A model generated the notes under the pieces. That model had not been told where the DNA came from. It saw only the letters and a program-made list of their open reading frames with translations, and searched no databases. The translations under genes were made by a program, and so were the position numbers. 64,000 bases of DNA from Xiphydria camelus (taxonomy: Eukaryota; Arthropoda; Insecta; Hymenoptera; Xiphydriidae). The stretch spans positions 17,289,370 to 17,353,369 of the forward strand of contig OY783194.1 in assembly GCA_963678675.1 (NCBI GenBank). Direction: 5' to 3'. Every line of letters starts with the position of its first letter. Position 1 is the stretch's first letter. Positions 11,575 to 23,728 of the stretch are shown piece by piece.

Positions 11575-11790
11575 CAGACAAAGGTTTCTTAATTTTCAGA
11601 CATACATGGTTCTTAATTTTCAGGCAAGTTTCTTAATGTCGGATAAATATACGATTCTTAATTTTCAAGCAGGTTTCTTAATTTTCAGACATATATGGTT
11701 CTTAATTTTCAGGCAGATTTCTGAGTTTTTAGATGTATGTGATTATTAATTTTCGTGCAGATTTCTTAATTTTCAGACATGATTCTTTTA
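11575..11790. repeat. Tandem repeat of TTCTTAATTTTCAGGCA-type units
   Basis: About eight spaced copies of TTCTTAATTTTCAG(A/G)CA within ~215 bp, partly organised as a longer unit containing ACATATATGG. It lies in the left subterminal zone of the element at 11452-13997 and has diverged inverted counterparts near its right end. Confidence 0.7.
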
Positions 11791-11867
11791 TTTGAGAAAA
11801 AAATGTGTCGTGAAAACAAAATTTAAAAAACATTTAAGCTAAAGTGATGTCTTCATATGAGCTTAAT

Positions 11868-12525
11868 TTATCGCACTTCTTCACTGCTGCACTGAAGGGC
11901 GATCTTCTGGAATTTTTCCTCTGTTTGCTTCCAGTAGGCGGATTTATTTGGAGCAGCATTCTGTAAATATTTACAATTATATGTACCTATTAATTTTTTA
12001 ATTCACTTCTATTTCACTATTATCATATATCAACAAATTATATTTTTAAATTTACCTCTGAATAAATTCTAAAGTTTTCGAAAGATTTTCTGGGTATTTT
12101 AGCCCGAATACAAAGTAGTACAAAAAGGTAATTAGAAAACCTTCCAGTAGGTACATTTCGTGCCTCCAGATAAATTGTCTGCTCAACTGCGATAAAATAA
12201 GAGCCTTCATCATAGAGATTTTGTGCTGCAAGAGATAATTGAAGTATTATACAATTATTAAATGCTTAAAGCATATACTTTCTACAAAATTGTATACGCA
12301 TCACATCTCGCTTGACTATTCTAAATAATTTTACCTCTGATAATTAATGTTAGTGTAGCATTTTTTAAATTACTTTCGATTTCGTCGTTTGCTGCCGCCT
12401 CCTGCATAACAGAAATATAATTGTTATTGTTATTATTTGTAAATTTTACTTCTTAACATTATAGTTATAATATTTTGTAATAATTAACTCACATCAACTA
12501 CAATGTACAGCAAGTTTGCATCTTC
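11868..12525 (-). CDS. Multi-exon element-borne gene, unknown function
   Basis: Four exons join without a frame break on the minus strand: 12525-12493, 12401-12335, 12225-12056 and 11960-11868 (TAA). Acceptors are TTTCTAG, TTATGCAG, CTCTTGCAG and ATTTACAG; donors are GTGAGT, GTAAAA and GTAAAT. The ~121-residue product reads through EDANLLYIVVD, EAAANDEIESN, FIAVEQTIYLEARNVPTG and AYWKQTEEKFQKIA. The phases (0, 1, 0) agree, which is hard to get by chance. I do not recognise the family. It is inside a TA-flanked transposon, so it is either a transposon accessory gene or a captured host gene. Confidence 0.6.
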
Positions 12526-12623
12526 CTAGAAATATGCTGTCACCAACGCAAATATTGATAGTAATGAAGGCGGGAGTTTGGCAGCGGGAGTTCTCTGATG
12601 CTTCCTTCGATGTCGACAAAATG

Positions 12624-12689
12624 TCAAGAATGCTGCAGATGCAATTTCCACTCTTTGGTTTGAACGTTACAAAACCGGCAAATGAACAT
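12624..12689 (-). pseudogene. Possible start exon with C2H2-like finger
   Basis: Minus-strand ATG opens MFICRFCNVQTKEWKLHLQH before a stop. Spacing C-x2-C-x9-H-x3-H resembles a short C2H2 finger. It lies just upstream of the four-exon gene and could be its damaged first exon. Confidence 0.35.
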
Positions 12690-12699
12690 TGTGTTCTCT

Positions 12700-13745
12700 G
12701 TATATTTTTCAGATTTTTAAAAGTTGCCTACTGTGAGAACAAAGGTGAACGCCAGGGTATATCCTCTACGCAGGGTTTATATTAGTAGATGTAGACGACG
12801 TAACGAAAGCTATTGCTACGACGTCTCCGGAAGGAATGCCCCAAAGTGTCCCCTTAGCTATCCCAAGTCAGATCAGTCTGTTGCCCTGACAAAGGGTGGG
12901 AATAGGACACACACGAGGCCCTCCGGTGTTCGGCCCTGTAACGTCAGAGTCCCAAGAACTCTCGAGTTACCCCACGCCCAGGGTATTATGCTCACACTAC
13001 TAGGAAAATACGAACTATTTAAAACATGTGCTGAAGCCGACAAGGCGTTAACTTTAAATTTTGTATCGTCAATTTTAAAAGTGTCGTAATATTTTGTCTG
13101 CCTTGAAACAGAGGATATTGATGTACATGTTTTCGGTATATGTTCAAATTTTTAAAAAGTGCTCAGCTATAAAAGTATGACATTTGTTTAAATCAAGTGC
13201 AGATGAAATGATTAGAATTTGTTTTGATCGATGTAATTTTTATTAGGTTGTTCACCCCTTTTAGTTTCATTAATAAGAAGAAATTAATTAGCTTACCTGC
13301 TTTCCTGGGAACGAATTTTCACTATGCACGTTGAAAAATTTGCACTATACGATTCAGATGTTTTCACGTTGCGTTCTGAACTGAGAATGACTACGAGAAC
13401 GTTTACTCGAAGAAAGGACTATTCGAAAATGTTTATGACTACAAATTCCCAAGAACGGTACAATGAAGGCGGCCGGTTATTCTCTCCAGATGTGTCCAAA
13501 GTTTTCCTATCCCGAACGCATGCATTTCTGCAGTTTATTGTCTCGTCCCTACTGATACTTTTAGGCTGGTCACACACACAATGCAAACTCAAAATGTTCG
13601 TTGTACATTACCAAAATTTTTTTACATTATATTACAAATTTCTTTCTTAAAAAGAAGGGAATTTCTTTAAAATATATACTGCTAACGATTTCATGGTTAA
13701 CCGCTTATGTGCAAGGAAACGCGCATGTGCATGTAGGATTTAGAC
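12700..13745. other. Unassigned interior of the 11452-13997 element
   Basis: Contains a GC-richer patch near 12800-12990 without a recognisable product. Plus-strand frames here have no domain signatures. Confidence 0.3.
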
Positions 13746-14011
13746 ATTGCAGCGTCACAAAATTAAGAAACAGTACCTTAAATTTCATAAATGCAGCTGA
13801 ATCTTAAGCAATCTGCCTTAAATGCCATAACACGTCAAAATTTGTGCCTTAAATTTAAGAATTTACTGAAATATTAGCAAAATGTTTCTTAAATTTCTGA
13901 ATAATTCAAGTTTCTTAAAATTAAGAGTACAGATTCGAAAATTTAAGTTACATTTGTAAATGATCGCGTCTGAAAGTTAAGGAAACTTTTAACAGTGTAC
14001 AACAGGCAGTA

Positions 14012-14920
14012 CGGGAGAGTGGGCGAACTGTGCGCACTTATGGCAAATACATTGCCGTGGAGTGACTTTTGGAGTTGGAGTCAATATAAACATGGCAATA
14101 GAAGCTTCAAATATTCTTTCATCATTATGGATCCTCACATTGAACAATGTTTCATTAGGTGACGTTGTGTTTTGCAAAGAAGAAAAAATGCAAATGCGAA
14201 AAATCCTTCGTGTGTCGGATAATTGTGCGCAGAACGAAAAACATAGGAAATAACCGAACGAAATTAATCTGTTATGGAATATTAATATGGAAATGAAAAA
14301 AATGTATTCAGTGAATGTTTATTTTATCAAAAATTAGTAACAAAATTAGGGAAATTACTTTCTCAAGCAAGAATCACAGATATATATAATTTGCAGCTTT
14401 ATCAGCTTGCTCTCTTTAGGTAGATACGTCTGTTCTAACAGTATAATCCGAGAATATCTAAAAACAGTTAGAAACAGTCATATATGTGCACAAGAAGTAA
14501 TTCTGCGTATTTGAGAATGCATGCGTACAATTACCCGCTGCGACCTACTTGGATACGAAAAACAATTATTCATAGATATTTTATGGGGAAAAAATGAGCC
14601 ATAGTTCAAAAGACACGCAAAATAACGTACTTTCGTAAAATCTGTTAAGTTAAATAAACAAAATAAAATTACGGACTTACCATCTTACTTCCTAGACTTA
14701 CAAAATTACATGAAAATATTGGACTTCACTCTTTTCGACTTCAATTGTTAGCAGTGCTTCAAATCGATATAACTTACTCTTATTATGATATATATACTAT
14801 ATATCATAAATCATCTTTTGCTTCAACATTTCGACTCGATGACGTTTCCTTCTGTCGAAGAAATGACCGAAACCACGATGCGCATAATTACCTACTGCGC
14901 ACAATTACCCAACTCTACCC
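14012..14920. mobile_element. Pogo-like MITE, TIR ..GGGAGAG..GTGCGCA
   Basis: CGGGAGAGTGGGCGAACTGT.. at 14012 and the inverse of GGGTAGAGTTGGGTAATTGT.. ending at 14920 are flanked by TA. GTGCGCA recurs at both ends, and ATTGTGCGCAGAA recurs near 14220. No transposase. It abuts the preceding element with only ~10 bp between. Confidence 0.65.
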
Positions 14921-15095
14921 TACTATGCAATAAACGGTACTGATCCGTTTATTTTCTCACTGGAAGCGTTTTAGTCACTCTTCAGCTAAATTACATTCCG
15001 CTCCTCTACTATAGGTATGGGATGTTCCAACCACCTTGGATAGTAGCATATGGGTGATTCTCAAAAATGTGGCATTAAAAAAAAAATTTCTTTAA

Positions 15096-18033
15096 CCCTT
15101 ACGCAACTCCGCTTGACGCCCGAAGCGCGCCGATATCGAGGCACTGGTTTTAGGGCTCCCCCGACCGCAACGGTGCACTATTCCAGTTTTCGTCTCATAA
15201 CTTCTTTATTTTTCAAGTTATCTCGTTACATTTTTTTTAGTCATGAAGCTAATGATGCTAGGTACATGCCTATTCCTTTTGAAGTGCCTTTTTTTTCCAT
15301 TTTAAATATTTTTAGACCGGTTCAAAAACCGGTTTAGTTTTTTTTTCGAAAAAAAGTTTTTCCTAATTTTTGTCGCTATAAAGTTTTTGGAAAATACGTT
15401 TTCTATACGTCATTTTATTAGAAATTTCATAAGCTTTCCATCGGTGTACGCATTATTGCTATCGGAGGTTCAGGTCAGAATTTATAGGTCATAAATAAAA
15501 CTTCGGTCATGACGTCATAGTTTCCCTTTATTTCAGAACACAGTCCACTATTGTTCTGGAGTATTCTTTGGTCTCGAATATTTTTGGTACAAAAGAGACT
15601 TTGTAAGGCACATTTGAAGGAACAAAAGTACGGATAAAATAACTATGGCACATCGTGAAATCGAAGAAAAAATTAATAAAAACGCATCTAACATGGCACT
15701 AGTTCAGTCGAAATTTTTTGCATTTGTGGTATCTTGAAAAACATTTTTCAACATGCAATGCCGGGTTTGTTGGACAGTCCACACAATAAAAATTACTTCG
15801 CTTCCGACCACCCGGTTTACTTCGGTCGCTGCAAACAACGCAGTCTTTTGATTTTCCTTTCCCGATTTCGTGGAAAAGTCCACTCATGCGCTCGATGTCC
15901 CCTTCGGCTGAGCGTGGAGGCTTACGCTTTGGTTGGACGCGCCAGTCTCCGACTAATTGTTTTATCAGGTTTCGCCGGAATTCAATATGGTCGATCTAGG
16001 AATACACAAACATTTATGCATTGGGTTATATTTTTTATTTATTAGCATTTTTTGTGGAATATTTGCTTATATCTACCTTATTTAGGCCTCTCTGTGAACG
16101 CAGCAAGTTGAGCAGAATGAAGGAGTTGATTATAGCGATCTCAAGAATCCAAAAAAACAGCTTTCGCCACCATTTCCTGGACTTCCGGGCAAAATTGTAC
16201 GATGCGCATAAGTGGTCAGCACGATCCACACCTCCCATCTTTGCCGTATAGTTCAAAACGACAGTCGGTTTCACGATTTCCTCTTCATCGCCTCCTACTT
16301 TTCGGCGCGTAATGATTTGCGTTTGATCGCCGTGATAGGTGGTCAAAACAAGGACAGGACGTTTGTCTTTCCACCCTACCACGACGACATCCTTTTTCCG
16401 CAACGCGACGACATGCCCCTTTTTCTTTTTTTTTTTTTTTTTTTTGCTAGCTGTTTGCCTTTTACTTGTAAAAATAATGAAATATTTTATGTACGGGAAA
16501 TATTATAATTAGTTTAGCAAAATTCGTCGGTAATACACTTACCTCCGCTGGAAGACCTTTGCGGTTAGGCATGCCTGTTCCAGTCATATGCGTATTTTTC
16601 TTCAATATCTCCTCAGCTAAATCGACCCCCGTATAGAATCGGTCTATAAAGACGTGCCGCCCCTCCGCGAGACAATCGACATGCACTTTCTCGAGCAAAT
16701 GAAGAACGATCCGTGATGTGAAGGGCAGGTCAGGGCGGATAAGGCTTGCCATCGTAGGGTTGCCAAAGTACGGTACGAACCCAGAAATATATCCCGTGGC
16801 TGAATCCGCGACGACGTATGCCCGGATACCCCATTTAGTTGGCTTCTGCGGATTGTAGCATTTGAATATCACTCGTCCTTTGAAGCCTATCGTAGATTCG
16901 TCGATGGCGATATCTTGTCCAGGAGAAAATACCTCTCGGCATTTTCGGTCGATGTGATCTACTACGTTGCTAACCTTCTGACCCCTAGTTTTGCGTGTAT
17001 CTCCTCCTTCACGATTTGGGGGGGGGGGGGGGGGGGGGGGCGCTAAATGAAGCCCTCGGAATAGTTGAAAAAAACGGCGACGGGTGAAAATGGACTTAAA
17101 GAATTCTTGTCGAGTCAAAATATCTTGAGAAAAGTAGTCCTCTATGCGTGGCTTTTCATTCAGAGCCATATTCAACACAAATCCGAGAAAAATACGCATT
17201 TCAACTAAACTAACCTCTTCCCATTCATACCACTGGGATTTTCGGGTAATTGGCGAAGCAGCTTCAATTTTTTCCTGAGTAAAACGATTTGTTTCTTCCA
17301 CAATCTCACTAAGAATGGCATCGTTGAAAAACAGATCAAAAAAATCTCTCTCAGTCTTGCAGTTCGCTGCTGCGTTACTCAAACCTGCGCGTTCCGGCTT
17401 GAACGGAATTTTGGGAGGTTCCTCATTTTTCCCAGTAATAATTCTCCACACTTCCCGATCCCATCCAGCACCAGCACGTACATTATTCTCTTCTTCATCT
17501 TCCTCCTCTTCATCAAGATTGTCATCTTCATCTGATGCATCTAGTTCACTTTCAGATTCTTCATCAGGAACAAAATCATCGTCACTCACATCAAGCAGAG
17601 CTTCTATTTCTGCCTGTGACAACCTGGCTCTACTTGCCATGAATAAACAGTCTATCACTTTATTAAAACCCATGCACTCAAAAACACTTATAAATCCGCA
17701 AAAACAGCGAAAAAAAAACAAAAGAAAACAGCCGGCACACGCTTGAGTAAACCTGTCACAACACGTATTGTTGACACTCGTCGCGCCACCCTTCCCCTTC
17801 CTTCCTCCGCTCGTCGCTGTAAGCCACGGTTCCCCAGCATCTCAAACTATACACCATCAAGAAGTACGTCTTTTTCCCGTTAGATGGAGCCCTTAACCGT
17901 GTCGATACTCCAACAAATGGCATACACACAAGCGCGAAAAGAATAGCGCTACGCTGGGCGACTCGGAGCCGCCTCGCGTCCTTAACGTCGGGTCGCGTTG
18001 GGCCACTCACAGCCGCCTTGCGTCGCGAAAGGG
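15096..18033 (-). mobile_element. piggyBac element flanked by TTAA
   Basis: CCCTTACGC at 15096 and the inverse of CCCTTTCGC ending at 18033 are flanked by TTAA on both sides (15092-15095, 18034-18037). The 2.9-kb element carries a three-exon transposase. It sits 44 bp inside the left end of the larger Sola-like element, so it inserted later. Confidence 0.9.
15699..17640 (-). CDS. piggyBac transposase, three exons, probably one homopolymer frameshift
   Basis: Exon 1 runs 17640 (MASRARLSQ) to 16543, exon 2 16450-16077, exon 3 15995-15699. Donors are GTAAGT and GTAGAT; acceptors are GGCAAACAG and TATTCCTAG. Residues: acidic N-terminus, then the DDE_Tnp_1_7 core with DESTIGFKGR (Asp ~247) and DRFYTG (Asp ~333). 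Exon 2 has GGVDRADHL with the third Asp. Exon 3 has LIKQLVGDW and a Cys/His-rich C-terminal finger (CVVC..C..C..C..H..C). A 23-nt G run (17018-17040) encodes eight prolines in frame. A 20-nt T run (16426-16445) at the start of exon 2 puts the predicted splice out of frame by one or two bases, so the copy is probably inactive unless the run varies. Confidence 0.85.
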
Positions 18034-18037
18034 TTAA

Positions 18038-18960
18038 TGACTTTTTAATTGTTTTTATGGTTTAGACTTGTTTAGTAGGACAAGATATTACTCTGGGTAC
18101 ATTGGTCAGACACAATCTTTATTTTTAAGGGATATATGGGCCAAATTGATATTTTGGGTGAGACGGAGTTGACGCATGCTCACGTATTGCGCCAATCCGT
18201 TCCGAGACCCGAAATTCCGTCTCTCTGAGGGTATAGTATAAGATGGGCTCGGAGGATAGGGTTTTAATTGAAACTTCGGGCATCATAGAGGTCCCCCTCC
18301 CCCCTCCACGCAATACTTTTATCCCTGTCCCCTAAGGGAAAGCGGGCCGGAATAGGCTTAAAAACAGACTAATATTAGTTTTATTAGGAAAGTTTTACTA
18401 GATTTTAGAACTTTATCAGTTTGCAAAAATTCTTGCTACCTTCCCTAAGGGCTCAAGTAAGGCCGCCCCCGCTCCCTTTTTGGGATCCCGGATATTTCCA
18501 ACCCACACACTTTGTCCAGTCCGCCCCTGGGTATACTTCGGTTAAAAAAAGTAATAACATGCTGGAATTGTGTGGTATATTCGATTTATTCAGCGATTAT
18601 ACGCCTTTAAACGACTCAAGATTTCTTAACTTGCAGAAAAAAAATATAAAGAACAAATTATTTTGGTATAAGCACTTAAAATTAGATAAATTACAATCAT
18701 GTTTTAATCTCAAGTCTAACTTTTTAAAATGTACCTCTAGAGCATTAGCTTTCTTGCGTTTTTGCCAGAATTAAAACATCGATATCCCTTTATTTAAACG
18801 ATTTAACGTTTTTAAAGTTTCACAACTTTAACGATTTAAATTTCCTTAACATACACTTACAGTACGAACACATACGACACAGAATCTTGGTAATAACACT
18901 TACATGAACTTAAATTACATTCACATTTTTTGCTCTTGTCTGATTATTAATACAGCAGGT
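18038..18960. other. Left subterminal DNA of the Sola-like element
   Basis: Resumes the Sola-like element after the piggyBac insertion. One GACGGAGTTGACGC motif lies at 18162. The plus-strand frame at 18421-18774 shows no domain and is likely chance. Confidence 0.35.
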
Positions 18961-18980
18961 ACTTAAAAATCGTCAAAGAT

Positions 18981-20620
18981 TTACTTCCTAGCCTTTTTAG
19001 CGGGTCTGGAACACTGAGATCGCTTTCTTTTCTGAGCGGTAGGAACCTTTTTTTGGGACGTGAAATCCTTTCCTCCAATGGAAAAGTATACACAAGTTTT
19101 GTCAGGAGCACAGTTGTAACATGACAGACTATTACACCTTAGAATTTTGGGGGTTTCCTTTACCCACTTAAACTGATGTACTTTCATTGTTCCGGTGAAG
19201 GCAGTCACAGAAAAGGGCAGCTAGTCGTCTACATCAATTATATCTTCTTCTGAAATGGTTTTGATCGTTATATTTTTACAATGTTCTTTTAAAGCTTCCA
19301 CTGCGGTACTCATATTGTGAATATACATACCGTGTGCCACACACCCATCTAATATTCTTTTTGTTGCACCCCCGATCCCATCTGCAGCCCCCTTTCCGTG
19401 CCCTGCTTCAGAATAATTGTACACGATAGTTTCTAGCTGAGGATACAAAGTTGGAATGCAAGAATTTATTAAATGGAACATAGACTTGTTATGATCCAAG
19501 TTGCGTTTTAATTTTGGGGTTGGCTAATAAAATATCGTCTAAAATAGGTTTAAGGTGAGCTATTACGATCGACGCGTCGGGTCCGAAAGAGTTACAAAGC
19601 CACTGGAATTATCTTTAGTATAGATCATACCGGTGTGTAACGTTATCATTTGCCTCGACCCACCGAAGTGAACAGATTGCGGTTCTTTCCCGTATTTACA
19701 AGAGTAATTTTCGCTGAATTCCATGTGCTCTCCCCCAATGACTTTTTCAGCGTGCTTAATGTGCACGCTTGCTTATCAATGCGGTGACAGTGAGCAATAT
19801 AATTCTCAAACGATTTTTGAAATTCTTCTTTCAACGATTCAACAGTCTCAGAAACAGTCTCTTTGGCAATAACTTTAACTTGTATTTTTTTCTTTGTTTT
19901 GGCAGAGATTCGCTTTTCAGTTTTCGAAACCCACTGAAAATACCTAACTTCAGTATCATTTGCTAGAGGAGCAAAAGGAATTTTTTTATCTTTACAGATT
20001 AAACATTTTCTCGATATGCAATTCTCTGTCATATTATCACACACGATGTGCTCCGTCAGGTCACTTCGTCTTGCGCTAAACGTTAGCCCGATTGAATGGC
20101 ACTTTTTTAACATAAAATCTATGTTTTCGTGCGTAACACAGAGACACGTATCCCTGACACTTACTTTAGGAAAAATAGTCCAAAAGGGACGTTTCTTAGC
20201 AAAAGCGGCGTAGCTTACACGAATACTGGGGTACTTATCACAAAATTGTTTGTACAAAGAGGAAACAGAGTCATTTAAATATATAAGCTGTTTCTTTATG
20301 CCTCTTTCTTTTTAAAGTCTTTTTTTCCGGGCAGCATTCTACTATTCTCTTCATAAAATCTAGCTATTTTTTTTATTTAAAAATCTATTAGCCCCTTCAG
20401 ACCTCCTAGTATACTTCAGGTAACAAGAATCTTCTTTTAAAACACGAGAATTCGGGTTAATATTGAAGTCTTTTTGAATCTTTGTCAGATATCGATACTT
20501 TGCGGTTCTTACCATTAGTCCAGCCAAATTAGGGGTTTCACCTCGGAATGAGAGATAATAAGCTGGAAACTCGAATACACCTTCATTTTGGCGTTCTAAA
20601 AGTTGTCTCAAAAGTCTCAT
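18981..20620 (-). pseudogene. Transposase of the DFSENY/EAGHGKG class, decayed
   Basis: Frames in order on the minus strand: 20620-20360, 20257-19646, 19766-19563, 19499-19221 and 19208-18981. Landmarks are RDTCLCVTHENI, MEFSENYSCKY, QSVHFGGSRQ, YSEAGHGKGAADGIGG and a C-terminal NSLSCYNCAPD. The same order is seen in the second element at 50314-53070. Two lesions hit the presumed active site. The first Asp position reads Glu (MEFSENY), and the SDGP-QYRN segment is deleted around 19505-19520, shifting frame. No PHD-like tail was found after the last Cys pair. Confidence 0.7.
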
Positions 20621-20639
20621 AAAATCTCGTGTCTGCGTC

Positions 20640-21107
20640 GTAAGTTATTCAAGGTCAAAGGTCACAAAAATTGGTTTTTCGCGATTATCTCGGTTTCTTT
20701 AACTCCAATGATATTAATATATAGTATAACAATTGTAGAGCGTAAAATTTGCGACAAATTTTGTTAGAAACATTTTTTTATGCGCTCAACCGTTTTTGAG
20801 ATAGAGGGCGGAGAGCGCGCAGCGCTCAGCCATACCATACTGTAATGCAAGGTCAACCGTGTATCTCGGTGAATAATACCTTGTATAAAGTTATTAAATC
20901 ATTAAAATATCATTAACAATGAATAATTTGTATTATTTATTAGGTAATACATTGTATTTAATAACATTTTCCATAAATCTAATATATTCATTTAATAATA
21001 CTTACCTACTTTGTGTAATTAAAAACTCATTAAATGAAATACTTATAGTATGTCTTAATTTAATATTAATTTATTGAAAGTAGATTTTAAGTGGAAATAA
21101 AACGAGT
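20640..21107. other. AT-rich spacer
   Basis: Contains a short palindrome-poor AT stretch; no gene. Part of the interior of the 15052-29640 element or of an unrecognised insertion. Confidence 0.25.
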
Positions 21108-21111
21108 AAAT

Positions 21112-21231
21112 GAGGAGCACAGTTCCAAAACTCATTTAGTCCATTCGCAGTTTGTCTTATAATCGCTAAACTATTAGCAATTATAGGACAAACTGCGAAT
21201 GGACTAAACGAGTTTTGGAACTGTGCTCCTC
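21112..21231. mobile_element. 120-bp palindromic MITE, AAAT duplication
   Basis: GAGGAGCACAGTTCCAAAAC.. at 21112 is inverted to 21231 with only ~3 mismatches. AAAT flanks both sides (21108-21111, 21232-21235). Confidence 0.85.
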
Positions 21232-21338
21232 AAATATATTTTTATTTTATCTTTATTCAGCAGCTGTATATTTCTTGCATTTTAAATTGAAGTGAAGTAA
21301 AAATTTACAAATTTTTAATAATTTAAAGAACAAAAGTA

Positions 21339-21898
21339 TTAATTTTCTTCTTTTTCATCGTTATCTTCTAGGCGTTCGAAAATTTCTGTTTCATTGTCAT
21401 CATCTTCGTTGTCCTGAATCACCATTTCCAGACCTTCTAGAATTTCCGGGTCAAATGCACTCTCTTCCTCGGGGTCGCTTTGCAATGAAACAGCATTGAG
21501 GCAAGCTTGCCCATTACACTGGCCACAAGCTAAAGTACATTGCTAGATTACAAAGTAGATTTTCTGCTTCCGCAGCGCGGACCACATCCATTCTTACAAT
21601 TACAAAATATAGTATTAAGTAATTCATCTGGAGCTGGTGGTAATGTTGTCATTGGCTCCGGGAATTCATTTTGCAGCACCTAACCCCATTCCTGCGGATC
21701 TAAATCATGCCTTAACCATTTTTGAACTTGGTAATAGACATGGTTTATATGCTGATGGGCTGCTGCACTTGTCGGTGGAAGATTAGACAACTGGACAGGT
21801 TTATGAAGCTTCGTAGATTTAATGAACTGAGTATATCGAAGATGATCGATATTGGCAATCGACATTGGATGCTCGCCATCTGGTGGCGGATCCCCCAA
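21339..21898 (-). pseudogene. TE-associated protein C-terminus with Cys-rich (CxC-like) zone
   Basis: Minus strand from 21898: LPPTSAAAHQHINHVYYQVQ, LDPQEWG, then LPPAPDELLNTIFCNCKNGC and CGPRCG. After frame damage near 21545-21580 the sequence continues CGQCNGQACLNA and an acidic tail to TAA at 21339. I recall this layout from uncharacterised repeat-borne insect proteins, but not which transposon owns it. N-terminal part absent. Confidence 0.55.
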
Positions 21899-22129
21899 TC
21901 ATTATTAAGACGCTATGTACACCCAGGGACTCGGAATCATGCTTTCATTAACGAGAGTAGACGCCACCGTAGCTAATGAGGGCCTGAAAATTAATTGTTC
22001 ATTGGTTAGTATGTTTAAAAATAACATTTTAAAAAAGTCACCAGCGACAGATTCCGAATCCCTGGGTATACAAAGTACAGACAGCTGATCGTGTTTAGTG
22101 AATGAAATTTACGTGAGAATTTATAAAGT

Positions 22130-22866
22130 TTAAGGGGGTTATAAAGTCTAGAATTTTCGAAAAATCGATTTTTTTTGTTATTGCAGTTTATGAAAGTAGA
22201 ACTCTTTCGTAGAGTTTTAGTGAAGACCGCACAGCGCTATCTTCAAAATTGCCGCCTCTATGAGAGTTCACTTTGTTTGATTTGTGTGTGAGCTGGAACC
22301 TAGAACTTTTCATAGAAACCTGTATTTCTCAAAACATGTTTTTCTAATCTTCCGTACATTGTATCTTAAAAACGGTAGCTCCGATTAATGTGAAATTTTC
22401 AGGGAATGTTTATACTATCAATATCTTTGGAATGAACTACTCTTATGCCCCCACAAGTTGATTATTTCAATAATTACAGGCCTCTGTTTACTTAAAATTT
22501 CAAGCTTTTTCTGTACTCTAAATTAAAATGCCTATAAAAATCTACCGAATGATTTTTTCTCATCCATAGTAGTTCATTCCATAGAAAATAGTACTGAAAA
22601 AAAACGCACTTTACCAAATTGTTAAAGATCAACCGGTTTGGCCAAAGTGATGTACGGAAGGAGACCGCGCGATTTTACCAGACAAACCTTCAATCACTGG
22701 AACGGCAATATTTTTTTTTCTAAAACTCTGAAAAAATCCAAAAATGTTCTTTAAGAATGAATAAAAATGTTGTGTTAATTTCACATTAATCGGGTTTTTC
22801 ATTTAGCCGTGAAAAAACTCACAACAATGAGAAATTTTCGGTATTCTAGACTTAATAACCCCCTTA
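22130..22866. mobile_element. ~740-bp element, TIR TTTAAGGGGGTTAT
   Basis: TTTAAGGGGGTTATAAAGTC at the left and its inverse at 22866 (..GACTTAATAACCCCCTTAAA). No coding. Similar in size and ends to 28130-28774 and 39933-40656. Confidence 0.7.
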
Positions 22867-22922
22867 AAGAATATAATGATTGGTTTAAACTTCGTACAAC
22901 AAATAAAAAAAATATGTAGTCT

Positions 22923-23081
22923 TGTGCAGTTAGTTGCTGCGAAAGTAATTCGAAAAAACATTTATCCTTGTGTTTTCACGGTTTTCCAAAACCAAATGAA
23001 CGTGTAGTATACATTGAAAACCTGTTTGGAAAATTAGAAAAAATAGATACATTGAAGGCATGGCAACGTGCTACAAAATGA
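22923..23081 (+). pseudogene. THAP-domain fragment
   Basis: A 52-codon open stretch begins CAVSCCESNSKKHLSLCFHG and continues FPKPNERVVY..WQRATK before TGA. C-x4-C, FP and the later Trp fit the first half of a THAP zinc finger. The distal C-x2-H is not in frame. No Met or splice site was fixed. Confidence 0.6.
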
Positions 23082-23344
23082 AACGTGCTACGTTAAATGA
23101 GACGTTTGAAGACAGAGAGCTATCAAACTGATACAACTGGGTGTCACATTTTCCACATTTCTACCAATTTTTATGATATGACTAGCAGCCCGTCCCGGCT
23201 TCGCACGGGTAGATTGTGGATTGATTTTGGTCGTTATTTAATGAATTTTTAGCAGATATCTGTACTCATAGGTAGGGAGCCATGCTACGCTAAAAAGAAC
23301 ACATGTATTTAATTTAAATTGGAAAGTATATTTCTTTTATTAAT

Positions 23345-23728
23345 TTATCTTAAGGCCAGCGGATAGACAATGTTTTTTATTTTTTTATTTGGAGTAAAAA
23401 CGTGTACATTTTTCGGTGTGCCAACTCTGGAGCAAGCCACATACAATTGGCCGTGTGAAAAACATGAATTTTCCAAATTTAAGCCAGCAATAGTCAACGA
23501 TTGACCTTGTACTTTGTTGATGGTAATAGCAAAAGCAAGACGCAAAGGGAACTGGAGCCGCTTGAATTCGAATGTTAAATTGTTGGAAATCATAGGTATG
23601 CGTGAATGAGGACGTCTTCGCCTTTGAATTTGCCAGTGATGATTGTTACCTCGATTAAATTTGGTTGGCACTAAGGGATTTTTTGTGTAACTGATTTGGA
23701 ATATTATGTCAGATGTAAGAGATTCCAA
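23345..23728 (-). pseudogene. Helitron helicase C-terminus (PIF1-like)
   Basis: Only the last ~127 residues survive. Motifs FAITINKVQGQSL (helicase motif V-like) and GQLYVACSRVG (motif VI-like) identify the PIF1-type helicase of Helitron Rep/Hel proteins. Rep and helicase motifs I-IV are missing. The stop lies ~160 bp before the Helitron 3' hairpin, as expected. Confidence 0.85.

Larger units (their letters stand above)
11452..13997 (-). mobile_element. TA-flanked element with CACTGTTAAAA termini
   Basis: CACTGTTAAAA at 11452 and its inverse ending at 13997 are flanked by TA (11450-11451, 13998-13999). Both subterminal zones are dense in CTTAAATTTC/CTTAATTTTCAG-like motifs (11470-11800 and 13750-13985). 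A spliced minus-strand gene lies inside. Superfamily unassigned. Confidence 0.65.

Noticed and set aside
17315..17746. 143-codon Ser-rich plus-strand ORF
   Set aside because: Antisense of the acidic N-terminus of the piggyBac transposase.
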